Notes under the pieces: generated by a model
The model's database searches: none
Told to the model about the DNA's origin: nothing
Seen by the model: the letters and a program-made list of their open reading frames with translations, nothing else
Translations under genes and position numbers: made by a program
Shown: one piece after another, positions 40,232 to 48,987 of the stretch
Layout: each line of letters opens with the position of its first letter
Position numbering within the stretch: the stretch's first letter is position 1
Origin: Acidobacteriota bacterium
GTDB taxonomy: Bacteria; Acidobacteriota; Thermoanaerobaculia; UBA5066
Reading direction: 5' to 3'
DNA: 64,000 bases
Assembly: GCA_029781975.1 (NCBI GenBank)
Contig: JAKOVQ010000053.1
Location: forward strand, 186,001 to 250,000

Positions 40232-42561
40232 GGCGGTTCCTCGGGGACGCGCCGGTCGGCTGGAAGCTGACGGTCATCAGCCTCGCGGCGACCGCTTTCC
40301 CCATCCTCCTGGCGGGCGGGGTCCTCTTCGTCGCGGGGAACGCCGAGGCCCGGCGGGAGCGTGGGACGAGCCTCGCGGCCATCGCGGAGGTCCTGTCCCC
40401 CGCGTGTCTCGCGCCCCTGGGGGCCCGCGACGCCGCGGCCGCGGCCGACACGCTCGGGGGGCTCGGGTCGCTCGCGGCGGTCACGCGCGCGGGGCTCTAC
40501 ACCTCCGACGGGGCCCTCCTGGCGTCGTACACGCGGCCCGCGGCGGACGAGCCGCCCCCGCGCGCCCCGAGGGCCGGCGGGCCGACGGAGGCGGAGGGGC
40601 ACGTGACGCTCACGCGTGAGGTCCTGGCCCCGGGGGGAGCCCCGCTCGGGTCGCTCTTCCTCGAGACGGACCTGTCGTGGCTCGCCCGGGAGAGGCGTGC
40701 GCGCGGCTCGCTCCTCGCCGTCGTGGGGCTCTCCGCCTGCCTCCTGGCCGTCCTCATCGCCTCGCGCCTGCAGAGAGCCGTGTCGGAGCCGATCCGCGCC
40801 CTCCTCGAGGTGGCGCGGAACGTCGCCGCCACCGGCAACTACGCCCTGCGCGCCGGCGGGGGAGGCCGCGACGAGATCGGGGCGCTCGTCGAGGACTTCA
40901 ACCGGATGCTGGCGCAGGCCCAGGAGCGGGACGCGGAGCTGAGGGCGGCCAAGGAGGCGGCGGAGGAGGCGAGCCGGAGCAAGAGCGCCTTCCTCGCCAG
41001 CGTGAGCCACGAGCTCCGGACGCCGCTGAACGCCATCATCGGGTACAGCGAGATCCTCCAGGAGGAGGTCCGCGAGCGGGGGGCGTCCGGGCTCCTGCCG
41101 GACCTCGAGAAGATCCACGCCTCCGGCCGTCACCTCCTCGCCCTGATCAACGACATCCTGGACCTCTCGAAGATCGAGGCGGGGAAGGTCGAGCTCCTCG
41201 TCGAGTCGTTCGACGCGGCCGCCCTCGTCCGGACGGTCGGCGCCACCGTCCAGCCCCTCGTCGCCGCGCGCGGGAACCGGCTCGAGCTGGCGATCGGGTC
41301 GGAGGTCGGGAACGTCCGGGCGGACGTCACGAAGGTCCGGCAGATCCTCCTCAACCTCCTGTCGAACGCGGCGAAGTTCACCGAGAACGGGACGGTCTGC
41401 CTCGGCGTCGAGCTCTCCCGCGGCCCCGAGCGCGACGAGCTGGTCTTCCGGGTCCGGGACTCGGGGATCGGGATCGCCCCGGAGCAGATGGGCCGGCTCT
41501 TCCGCGCCTTCGCCCAGGCCGACGCGACCGTCTCCCGGAACTACGGCGGGACCGGCCTCGGGCTGGCCCTCAGCAAGCGCTACGCCGAGCTCCTCGGCGG
41601 GGAGCTCTCCGCCGAGAGCGAGATGGGGAAGGGCTCGACGTTCACCTTCCGTCTCCCCCTGGCGACCCGCGAGACCCGGACGCCGTCCAGGCCGAGCCTC
41701 CTGGGGACGCGCCGGAGCGACGTGCGGCGGGTCGTCCTCCCCGCCTACGCCGAGCCGGGCCCGGACGCCCGGCTCGTCCTGGTCGTCGAGGACGACGCGG
41801 CGGCCCGGGGGTTCCTCGTCCGCGTCCTCAACGCCGAGGGCCTTCGCGTCGTCTCCGCGGAGAACGGGGCCGAAGGGATCCGGCTCGCCCGGGAGCTGAA
41901 GCCCGCCCTCGTCACGCTGGACCTCCTGATGCCCCAGGAGGACGGCCTCTCGGTCCTCGCCGCGCTGAAGGCCGACCCGGCTCTCGGGGCCGTCCCGGTC
42001 CTCCTCCTCGCGACGGGGGACGACCCGCAGCACGGTCTCACGCTGGGGGCCGCGGGGCACCTCGTCAAGCCGGTCGACCGCGACCGGCTCGCGGAGGTCC
42101 TCCATCGCTTCGCCTCCGGGCGCCGCCCGCCGCGCGTCCTGATCGCGGACGCGGACGAGATGACGCGGACGGTCCTCCGGCGCGCGGTGGAGCGGGAGGG
42201 GGGGACCGTCGTGGAGGCCGCGGACGGGCGCGGGGCGCTCGACGTCCTCGCCTCGTCCGACGTCGACCTGGTCCTCCTCGACGTCCTGATCCCCGGCGTC
42301 GACGCGTTCGAGCTCCTGAGGTGGCTTCGGTCGGCCCCGGGCCGAGGGCCCCTGACGCCCGTCGTGATCCTGGCCGCGAGGCAGCTCACCACCGCCGACC
42401 GGGCCCGGCTCGCCGGGGCGGTCGAGGCGGCGGCGGTCGCCGGGGAGGGAGGGGCCCCCCTCGAGGAGGAGATCCGCCGCCTCGTGCGCCGGTACGTCCA
42501 CGCGGACGCGCGGAATGGAAAGGAGGCGCCGGCGGATGCCCAGGATCCTGGTCGTCGATGA
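40228..42561 (+). CDS. Hybrid sensor histidine kinase with two receiver domains
   Basis: A 777-residue membrane kinase. Helices at about 13-37 and 160-179 flank a small extracytoplasmic domain (about 38-159). Then HAMP (about 180-230), coiled coil, HisKA with phospho-acceptor H261 (SVSHELRTPLN), and the ATPase domain with N-box LLNLLSNAAKF, G1 RDSGIGI and G2 GGTGLGLALSK. Two receiver domains follow with D565 (TLDLLMP) and D685 (LLDVLIPG); the second has a weaker C-terminal half. The start at 40228 has GGAAGGGAG upstream; a GTG at 40195 would add 11 residues. The next gene, a lone receiver, overlaps its end by 26 nt. Confidence 0.88.
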   Translation: MRRFLGDAPVGWKLTVISLAATAFPILLAGGVLFVAGNAEARRERGTSLAAIAEVLSPACLAPLGARDAAAAADTLGGLGSLAAVTRAGLYTSDGALLASYTRPAADEPPPRAPRAGGPTEAEGHVTLTREVLAPGGAPLGSLFLETDLSWLARERRARGSLLAVVGLSACLLAVLIASRLQRAVSEPIRALLEVARNVAATGNYALRAGGGGRDEIGALVEDFNRMLAQAQERDAELRAAKEAAEEASRSKSAFLASVSHELRTPLNAIIGYSEILQEEVRERGASGLLPDLEKIHASGRHLLALINDILDLSKIEAGKVELLVESFDAAALVRTVGATVQPLVAARGNRLELAIGSEVGNVRADVTKVRQILLNLLSNAAKFTENGTVCLGVELSRGPERDELVFRVRDSGIGIAPEQMGRLFRAFAQADATVSRNYGGTGLGLALSKRYAELLGGELSAESEMGKGSTFTFRLPLATRETRTPSRPSLLGTRRSDVRRVVLPAYAEPGPDARLVLVVEDDAAARGFLVRVLNAEGLRVVSAENGAEGIRLARELKPALVTLDLLMPQEDGLSVLAALKADPALGAVPVLLLATGDDPQHGLTLGAAGHLVKPVDRDRLAEVLHRFASGRRPPRVLIADADEMTRTVLRRAVEREGGTVVEAADGRGALDVLASSDVDLVLLDVLIPGVDAFELLRWLRSAPGRGPLTPVVILAARQLTTADRARLAGAVEAAAVAGEGGAPLEEEIRRLVRRYVHADARNGKEAPADAQDPGRR

Positions 42562-42910
42562 CGACGAGATGAACAGGGACATGCTCTCCCGGAGGCTCCT
42601 GAGGAAGGGGTTCGAGGTGGAGCTCGCCGTGAACGGCGAGGAGGCGATCCAGAAGGCGCACGCGGTCCGGCCCGAGATCATCCTGATGGACCTGTCGATG
42701 CCCGTCCTCGACGGCTACGAGGCGACCCGGCGACTGAAGGCCTCCCCCGAGACGGCGCGGATCCCGATCATCGGCCTGTCGGCGCACGCGATGGTGGGGG
42801 ACCGCGAGAAGGCGCTCGCGGCCGGGTGCGACGACTACGACACGAAGCCCGTGGAGCTCCCGCGCCTCCTCGAGAAGGTCGACGCGAGGCTCGGGCGGAC
42901 GGAGGCCTGA
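42536..42910 (+). CDS. Single-domain response regulator (CheY-like)
   Basis: A 124-residue receiver with VVDDDEMNRD at the acidic pocket, phospho-acceptor D52 (ILMDLSMPVLDG), the Thr/Ser position in IIGLSAHA and Lys in DTKPVEL. Its wording is like the receivers attached to hybrid kinases. The ATG follows AGGAGGCG inside the kinase gene, so it is co-translated with it and is its likely phosphotransfer partner. Confidence 0.9.
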   Translation: MPRILVVDDDEMNRDMLSRRLLRKGFEVELAVNGEEAIQKAHAVRPEIILMDLSMPVLDGYEATRRLKASPETARIPIIGLSAHAMVGDREKALAAGCDDYDTKPVELPRLLEKVDARLGRTEA

Positions 42911-42935
42911 GCCCGCGGCGCGCCGCCGCGCGGCG

Positions 42936-44744
42936 TCAGCTCCTGTCCCGCGGGCGCAGCGCCTCGAAGAAGCTCCGGACCTCCGGCGGGATCGAGGTGA
43001 AGCGGAGGAGGAACCCCTTCGAGCCGGCCGACCCCTCGGCCCCGACCTTCCCGTAGACGTCGCCCGGCATCCGGGCCCCGTCGCGCGAGACGAGCTGGAC
43101 CCGCACGTTCGCGTACGGGCCGGGCCGCTCCCGGCTCTCGATCTCGGCCTCCTTCATCGAGAGGCGCGTGAGGAGCCCTTCCCTCTCCGGCCCCTCGACC
43201 CGCTTGTCGTTGAGGACGACGAACCGGAGCGGGAGCGGCTGCGGCAGGTCGGCGAGGGGCTCGTCGCGGGCGGGGAGGAAGAGGGAGAAGTCCCCCCCGA
43301 CGCCCCGGACGTCGTAGGCCGTCAGCGGGCGCTCGAAGCCCTTCATCTGGACGACGACCTCCTCGCCGGCGACCGCTACCTCGGGGCCCGCCTCGCGGCG
43401 CGTCCGCTCGCTGATCAGGACCTGTCCGCCGACCGTGTACGACTCGATCCGGGCGGTCAGGTTGACGGCCGTCCCGACGACGCCGTACTTGGCCCGCCGG
43501 TGCGAGCCGATGTTGCCGACGATCACCTCGCCCGTGTGGACGGCGATCCCCATCTCCAGCTGGGGGAGCCCCTCGCGGCGGTTGAACTGGTTCACCCGCT
43601 CCATCGCCTGCTGCATCGCCACGGCGCAGGCGACGGCCCTCTCGGCGTCGTCGTCGCGCGCGACCGGCGCCCCGAAGATGGCGAGGATCGCATCGCCGAT
43701 GAACTCGTCGATCGTCCCCTGGAACTCGAGGAGGACGTCCGCCATCGTCCCGAGGTAGTTGTTCAGGAGCTTGACGACGCGGTCCGGCGGGATTCTCTCC
43801 GCGAGGGGGGTGAAGCCCCGGAGGTCGGACATCAGGAGCGTCACCTTCCGGCTCTCGCCGCCGAGCGAGAGCCCCTCGGGGGTCCGGAGGAGGTTCGCGA
43901 CGACCTCGCTCGAGAGGTAGCGCCCGAACGTCTCGTAGATGAAGCGGTTCCTCAGCTCGAGGTCGGAGGCCAGCGAGGCGATCCGGTCCTTGGCCCGCTT
44001 CAGGCCGAGCTGGGTCTTCACCCGCGCCAGGACCACCGGGAGGTCGAGCGGCTTGGTGACGTAGTCGTTGGCGCCGAGGCGAAGGGCGGTGACGACGTCC
44101 CGGCTGTCGTCGCGGGCCGTCGCCATGATGACCGGCAGGTCCGAGGCCGCGTGGGTCCGCCTCAGCCGGGCGAGGACGTCGAGCCCGGACAGGCCGGGCA
44201 TCACGACGTCGAGGAGCACCAGGTCGTAGCTCTTCTCCCCGATCGCGGCCAGGGCCTGCTCGCCCCCCTCCGCCGCGTCCGCCGTGTAGCCGTGGAGCTG
44301 CAGCCGCCGGCAGAGGACGTCCCGGTTCGCCTCGTTGTCGTCGACGACGAGGAGCGTCGCCGGCTCGACGGCCTCCGAGGAGACGTCCGCGCCCTCGGGG
44401 GCGAGGGGGTCGACCCGGATCGGCCCGGTCCGGTCGACGTCGAAGTCGGGGGCCGGGGTGTCGGTGCGCGCGGGCCGGACCGTCGCCGCGAGGCCGTCGA
44501 CGAGCTCGAGCAGCCTGCGGGCGGCCGACTTGATCCTCCCCAGGTCGCGCGCGAGCTCGGGCTTGTCGGACGCGCCGGCATCCTCCTCGAGCATCTCGCT
44601 GTACCCGAGGATCTGGTGGATCGGCGTCCGGAGGTCGTGGCGGAGGGCCGAGAGGGCCGTCGCCGAGAGCCGCAGCTCGTCGACGGCGGCGTCGGGTCCT
44701 CCCTCCCCGGGCCGTGGGGTCTCCTGGCGGTCTCTCTCGGCCAT
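42936..44744 (-). CDS. Class III nucleotide cyclase with HisKA-like, receiver and PilZ-like domains
   Basis: A 602-residue soluble protein. Residues 25-90 form a HisKA dimerisation/phospho-acceptor helix pair (H36 in ALRHDLRTPIHQILGYSEML) with no ATPase domain after it. Residues 128-247 are a receiver (D179, K231). A helical linker leads to a class III cyclase domain (about 300-480) with metal aspartates D307 (SDLRGFT) and D351, and N428/R432 for catalysis. The substrate-selecting lysine is E347 (IDEFIGDAIL), as in guanylate cyclases. The C-terminal 100 residues look like a divergent PilZ fold. Product could be cGMP or cAMP. Two cNMP-binding proteins are encoded on either side. Confidence 0.82.
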   Translation of the reverse strand: MAERDRQETPRPGEGGPDAAVDELRLSATALSALRHDLRTPIHQILGYSEMLEEDAGASDKPELARDLGRIKSAARRLLELVDGLAATVRPARTDTPAPDFDVDRTGPIRVDPLAPEGADVSSEAVEPATLLVVDDNEANRDVLCRRLQLHGYTADAAEGGEQALAAIGEKSYDLVLLDVVMPGLSGLDVLARLRRTHAASDLPVIMATARDDSRDVVTALRLGANDYVTKPLDLPVVLARVKTQLGLKRAKDRIASLASDLELRNRFIYETFGRYLSSEVVANLLRTPEGLSLGGESRKVTLLMSDLRGFTPLAERIPPDRVVKLLNNYLGTMADVLLEFQGTIDEFIGDAILAIFGAPVARDDDAERAVACAVAMQQAMERVNQFNRREGLPQLEMGIAVHTGEVIVGNIGSHRRAKYGVVGTAVNLTARIESYTVGGQVLISERTRREAGPEVAVAGEEVVVQMKGFERPLTAYDVRGVGGDFSLFLPARDEPLADLPQPLPLRFVVLNDKRVEGPEREGLLTRLSMKEAEIESRERPGPYANVRVQLVSRDGARMPGDVYGKVGAEGSAGSKGFLLRFTSIPPEVRSFFEALRPRDRS

Positions 44745-44756
44745 CGGGCTCCGGCT

Positions 44757-44762
44757 AGTGTA
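44757..44762 (-). promoter_or_regulatory. -10-like TACACT of the cyclase gene
   Basis: TACACT on the minus strand ends 12 nt before the ATG of the cyclase, again giving a very short leader. It is arranged back to back with the promoter at 44794. Confidence 0.4.
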
Positions 44763-44793
44763 GCGGAGGGGGTCTCGCGGCGTGCCGCGCGTC

Positions 44794-44799
44794 TATACT
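44794..44799 (+). promoter_or_regulatory. -10-like TATACT of the cNMP-GGDEF gene
   Basis: TATACT lies 15 nt before the ATG; GGCGGAGG sits between them, so a short leader with a ribosome site is likely. Confidence 0.45.
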
Positions 44800-44814
44800 G
44801 TCCCGGCGGAGGCC

Positions 44815-45759
44815 ATGCTCGAGGACGCACCGGCCCTGAGGGATCGGGACGAGCTGTTCAGGGAGCTCTCGCGCGAGGCGGAGTCGGTGCGGGTGCGCGA
44901 AGGCGAGTACCTCTGGCGCGAGGGGGACCCGGTCGACTGCGTCCTCCTGCTCCACGAGGGCTCGCTCGAGGTGGTCCAGGGGATCTCCGGCGGCGACACC
45001 GTCGTCGTCCGGACCCTCGACCCGGGCTCCGTCGCGGGCGAGCTGGCGGCGCTCGATGGGCTGGCCCGCTCCGCGGCCGTCCGGGCGGCGACCCCCTGCC
45101 GGGTCGGGCGCGTCCCCGCGGACCGGTTCCGCGAGTTCGTCAGGCAGCGCCCGCACCTCCTCGAGGGGTTCCTCTACCTCCAGTCGCAGCGGGTCCGGAG
45201 CCTCACCCGGCAGGTGACGCAGACGCACCAGCGGGCGATCACCGACCAGCTGACCAAGCTCTACAACTACGGCTTCTTCGTGGAGCGGCTCGACCTCGAG
45301 CTCGACCGGGCCGCCCAGATGGGCGACGCGGTGTCGATCGCCCTCTTCGACATCGACCACTTCAAGCAGTACAACGACACGCACGGCCATCCGGCCGGCA
45401 ACGTCGTCCTCGTCACGTTCGCCGACATCCTCAAGCGGACGGGGCGGCGCGGCGACATCGTCGCCCGCTTCGGGGGCGAGGAGTTCGTCTTCCTCCTCTA
45501 CGGCGCCTCGCGGCGCGAGGCGCGCCAGGTCGCCGAGCAGGCGCGCGTACGCGTCGAGGAGACCGACTTCCCCGGGGGAGGGACCCAGCCCGAGGGGAGG
45601 ATCACGGTGAGCGGCGGCGTGGCGACGTATCCCTACGACGCGCGGACCGCGGTCCAGCTCGTCGAGGCGGCGGACGAGCAGCTCTACAAGGCGAAGGCCG
45701 ACGGGCGGAACCGGGTGATGCCGGAGGAGCCCGGCGGGCCGGACTCCCTGCACGGCTGA
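44815..45759 (+). CDS. cNMP-binding domain plus GGDEF diguanylate cyclase
   Basis: A 314-residue protein that would link cyclic nucleotide binding to c-di-GMP synthesis. Residues 10-120 are a CAP_ED domain (VREGEYLWREGDPVDCVLLL, PGSVAGELAALDG). A helix connects to the GGDEF domain at about 150-300: DQLTKLYNYGFF, FDIDHFKQYNDTHGH, the active-site motif FGGEEF, and an inhibitory-site RRGD five residues before it. It should be an active, product-inhibited diguanylate cyclase. It diverges from the class III cyclase gene, so cAMP/cGMP made next door may control it. Confidence 0.88.
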   Translation: MLEDAPALRDRDELFRELSREAESVRVREGEYLWREGDPVDCVLLLHEGSLEVVQGISGGDTVVVRTLDPGSVAGELAALDGLARSAAVRAATPCRVGRVPADRFREFVRQRPHLLEGFLYLQSQRVRSLTRQVTQTHQRAITDQLTKLYNYGFFVERLDLELDRAAQMGDAVSIALFDIDHFKQYNDTHGHPAGNVVLVTFADILKRTGRRGDIVARFGGEEFVFLLYGASRREARQVAEQARVRVEETDFPGGGTQPEGRITVSGGVATYPYDARTAVQLVEAADEQLYKAKADGRNRVMPEEPGGPDSLHG

Positions 45760-45770
45760 GCCGCGTCGTT

Positions 45771-45776
45771 TATCCT
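45771..45776 (+). promoter_or_regulatory. -10-like TATCCT upstream of the ABC-F gene
   Basis: TATCCT ends 8 nt before the GTG of the ABC-F gene, pointing to a leaderless transcript. Confidence 0.4.
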
Positions 45777-45784
45777 CCGGCTCC

Positions 45785-47725
45785 GTGCTGTACCGCCTGG
45801 ACCGCGTCCGGAAGTCCTTCGGAGAGAAGGTCGTCCTGAAGAGCGCCACCTGGCAGCACGACCCGGGGCGCGTCGTCGGGCTCGTGGGCCGAAACGGCGC
45901 CGGCAAGTCGACGCTCCTGAAGGTCGTGCAGGGCCTCGTGGAGCCCGACGGAGGGCAGCTCCTCCTCGCCGGGGGGACGACCTTCGCCTCGCTCGAGCAG
46001 GCGGTTGAGCCCGAGGGGGACGAGCCCCTTCGGGCGTTCGTCGCCCGGGCGCAGGAGGGGCTCCGCGGCCTCGAGGCCGAGCTGCAGCGCCTCGAGGAGG
46101 CGATCGCCGCGCGTGGCGCGGCCGGCGAGCGGGAGGCGGTGGAGGAGCTCCTGACCGAGCACGACGAGCTGAGGGAGAGGTTCGAGCGGGGCGGAGGGTA
46201 CGAGGCCGACTCGCGCGTCGAGCGCGTCCTCCTCGGGATCGGCCTCCCGGCGGCGAGCTGGGACGCGCCGGTCGGCACCCTCTCCGGGGGGCAGAAGCAC
46301 CGGGCCCAGATCGCGCGCCTCCTCCTGACCGACGCCTCCGTCCTCCTCCTCGACGAGCCGACGAACCACCTCGACGTCGCGGGGATCGAGTTCCTCGAAG
46401 GGTGGCTCGTCGAGCGGAAGGCGGCGGGGCAGGCGGCCCTGGTCGTCTCGCACGACCGGAGGTTCCTCAACGCCGTGGCCGACCGGATCGTGGAGGTCGC
46501 CCACGGCGAGCTCGAGGAGTACCCGGGCGACTACGAGGCGTATCGGCGCCTGAAGGCGGAGCGGGACCGCCTGAGGGCCCGGGCGGCCGAGGAGCAGCGC
46601 CGATACGTCGAGCGGACCGAGGAGTTCATCCGGCGGAACATCGCGGGGCAGAAGACGAGGCAGGCGCAGGGCCGCCGGAAGATGCTCGCGAAGATCGAGA
46701 GGATCGAGGCCCCGCGCGAGGACGCCAACGAGGTCACGTTCCGCTTCGAGGAGGCGCGGCGCTCGGGCGAGCGGGTCCTCGAGGCGCGCGCCGTCGAGGC
46801 GGGGTATCCCGAGACGGGGCCGCTCCTCCCCCCAGTCTCCCTCCTCCTCCGGCGCGGCGACCGCGTGGCCCTCTGGGGCCCGAACGGCTGCGGCAAGACG
46901 ACCCTCCTGAAGACGCTGGCCCGGGTCCACCCGCCGCTGCGGGGGAGCGTCGCCTTCGGGACCGGCGTCCTCGTCGGCTACTACGACCAGGAGATGGCCG
47001 ACCTTGCCCCGGGGGCCCGGGTCCTCGACGTCGTCATGGACCTCGACCCGACGCTGACCGAGGGGGAGGCACGGGACTTCCTCGCCCTCTTCGACTTCCG
47101 GGGTGACGAGGTGGAGCAGCGGATCGGCACCCTCTCGGGCGGCGAGAAGGGGCGGCTATCTCTCGCGCGGATCGTCTTCGGCGGAGCGAACCTCCTCCTC
47201 CTCGACGAGCCGACGAACCACCTCGACCTCGACGCGCGCGAGCGCCTGGAGGAGGCCCTCTCCGACTTCGAAGGGGCGATCGCCTTCGTCTCCCACGACC
47301 GCTGGTTCGTCGACCGCCTCGCCACCCACCTCCTCGAGGTGGGACGGGAGGGGGTCGAGCTCCACCGCGGCACCTACGGCGACTGGACGCGCCGGAAGTC
47401 CGAGGCCGCCCGGCCGAAGGAGCAGCCCTCCGGGAAGGCGGCCGCCCCGGCCGGGGGCGTCTCGTCCCGCCGCCCCGACCGGGTGGCGGAGCGCCAACGG
47501 CAGAGGGCCCTGCAGCGGCTGGCAGCGATCGAGGCGGAGATCGCCGCCGTGGAGGAGGCGCTCCGCGAGGTGGACCGGTCCCTCTCGGACCCCGACGCCT
47601 ACCGGGACTCCCTCCGCGTGAAGCGGCTGGCCGCCGAGCGCGAGCGGCTGACCTCCGGGCTGGCCGAGCGGATGGCCGCCTGGGAGGAAGCCTCGCGCCG
47701 GCTGGAGCAGGAGGTGCCGGCATGA
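45785..47725 (+). CDS. ABC-F ATPase (Uup/EttA-like)
   Basis: A 646-residue cytoplasmic protein with two ABC cassettes and no membrane segment. Walker A sites are GLVGRNGAGKSTLLK and WGPNGCGKTTLLK, signatures LSGGQKHRAQIARLL and LSGGEKGRLSLARIV, and Walker B motifs LLLDEPTNHLDVAG and LLLDEPTNHLDLDA. Between them is the ABC-F linker rich in Arg/Lys (RRNIAGQKTRQAQGRRKML). The C-terminal 80 residues form a coiled coil as in Uup. These proteins act on the ribosome or, for Uup, also on branched DNA. Confidence 0.93.
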   Translation: MLYRLDRVRKSFGEKVVLKSATWQHDPGRVVGLVGRNGAGKSTLLKVVQGLVEPDGGQLLLAGGTTFASLEQAVEPEGDEPLRAFVARAQEGLRGLEAELQRLEEAIAARGAAGEREAVEELLTEHDELRERFERGGGYEADSRVERVLLGIGLPAASWDAPVGTLSGGQKHRAQIARLLLTDASVLLLDEPTNHLDVAGIEFLEGWLVERKAAGQAALVVSHDRRFLNAVADRIVEVAHGELEEYPGDYEAYRRLKAERDRLRARAAEEQRRYVERTEEFIRRNIAGQKTRQAQGRRKMLAKIERIEAPREDANEVTFRFEEARRSGERVLEARAVEAGYPETGPLLPPVSLLLRRGDRVALWGPNGCGKTTLLKTLARVHPPLRGSVAFGTGVLVGYYDQEMADLAPGARVLDVVMDLDPTLTEGEARDFLALFDFRGDEVEQRIGTLSGGEKGRLSLARIVFGGANLLLLDEPTNHLDLDARERLEEALSDFEGAIAFVSHDRWFVDRLATHLLEVGREGVELHRGTYGDWTRRKSEAARPKEQPSGKAAAPAGGVSSRRPDRVAERQRQRALQRLAAIEAEIAAVEEALREVDRSLSDPDAYRDSLRVKRLAAERERLTSGLAERMAAWEEASRRLEQEVPA

Positions 47726-48987
47726 GCGAGCGGACGGCCTCGATCCTCGCGGTGGGGAGCGAGCTCCTCGGGACGACCCGGGTCGACACCAACTCCCTCT
47801 TCCTGACGGAGGAGCTGGAAGCGCTCGGGATCTCCGTCGTGAGGAAGGCGTGCGTCGGCGACGCGTTCGAGGGCCTCAAGGCCGAGATCGCCGTCGCGCT
47901 CGACCGGGCGCCGCTCCTGGTGGTGACGGGGGGCCTCGGGCCGACCGACGACGACCGGACGAAGGAGGCCGTGGCCGCCCTCCTCGACCGCGCGCTCGTG
48001 AGGGACGAGAAGATCCTCGGGCACCTCGTCGAGAGGTTCCGGCGCCGCGGGATCGAGATGCCGCGGGTGAACGAGAAGCAGGCCGACGTGATCGAGGGCG
48101 CGGTCGTCCTCCCGAACCCGCGCGGGTCGGCGCCCGGCTACCTCGTGGAGGCCCGGGATCGGACGATCGTCCTCCTCCCGGGCGTCCCGTCCGAGATGCG
48201 CGCGATGTTCCGCGAGGCCGCAGCCCCGCTCCTGGCCCGCACCGCGCGCGGGCCGGCGGTCCGCCGGCGGGTCCTGAAGGTGGCCGGGATGGCCGAGAGC
48301 GCCGTCGAGCAGCTCGTCCAGCCCGTCTACGCGGCGCACCCCGGCCACGAGGTGACGATCCTCGCGGCCCAGGGGGAGATCCAGCTCCACTTCGCCTCGC
48401 GCGGGACGCCCGAGGCTGCCGCCGGGGTCCTCGACCGGATCGAGGGGGACTTCCGGAAGGTCCTCGGCAACGAGATCTTCGGCCGCGACGAGGAGACCCT
48501 CGAGGGGGTCGTCGGCGAGCTCCTCCGCGCGCGCGGCCAGACCCTGGCGCTGGCCGAGTCCTGCACCGGAGGGACGCTCGCGGGGCGGATCACCGACGTC
48601 AGCGGCTCCTCGGACTACTTCCTCGGGGCCGCCGTCACCTACGCGAACAGCGCCAAGGTCGGGCTCGTCGGGGTCTCCCCGGAGACCCTCGACAGGTTCG
48701 GGGCCGTCTCCGAGGAAGCCGCCCGGGAGATGGCCGCCGGAGCCCGGCGCGCCTTCGGCGCGACGATCGGGCTGGCCGTGACCGGCATCGCGGGCCCGGG
48801 CGGAGGGACCCCCGACAAGCCCGTCGGGACCGTTCACCTCGCGCTCGAGAACGGCGACGGGACCCGCCTCCACCGGCGCTTCATCGCCCCCGGCGACCGC
48901 GCTCTCGTGAGACGCTGGACGACGTCGGCCGCGCTCAACATGGTGAGGCTCCACCTCCTGGGGCGGGCCGACGCGAGGAGGGGGTGA
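47722..48987 (+). CDS. cinA: CinA, nicotinamide-nucleotide amidohydrolase
   Basis: A 421-residue two-domain protein. N-terminal molybdopterin-binding-like COG1058 domain: AVGSELLGTTRVDTNSLFL, VVTGGLGPTDDDRTKEAVA. C-terminal PncC amidohydrolase domain: LAESCTGGTLAGRITDVSG, TYANSAKVGLVGV and GIAGPGGGTPDKPVG. The enzyme recycles NMN and hydrolyses ADP-ribose. ATG overlaps the ABC-F stop, and its own stop overlaps the gpsA start. Confidence 0.94.
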   Translation: MSERTASILAVGSELLGTTRVDTNSLFLTEELEALGISVVRKACVGDAFEGLKAEIAVALDRAPLLVVTGGLGPTDDDRTKEAVAALLDRALVRDEKILGHLVERFRRRGIEMPRVNEKQADVIEGAVVLPNPRGSAPGYLVEARDRTIVLLPGVPSEMRAMFREAAAPLLARTARGPAVRRRVLKVAGMAESAVEQLVQPVYAAHPGHEVTILAAQGEIQLHFASRGTPEAAAGVLDRIEGDFRKVLGNEIFGRDEETLEGVVGELLRARGQTLALAESCTGGTLAGRITDVSGSSDYFLGAAVTYANSAKVGLVGVSPETLDRFGAVSEEAAREMAAGARRAFGATIGLAVTGIAGPGGGTPDKPVGTVHLALENGDGTRLHRRFIAPGDRALVRRWTTSAALNMVRLHLLGRADARRG

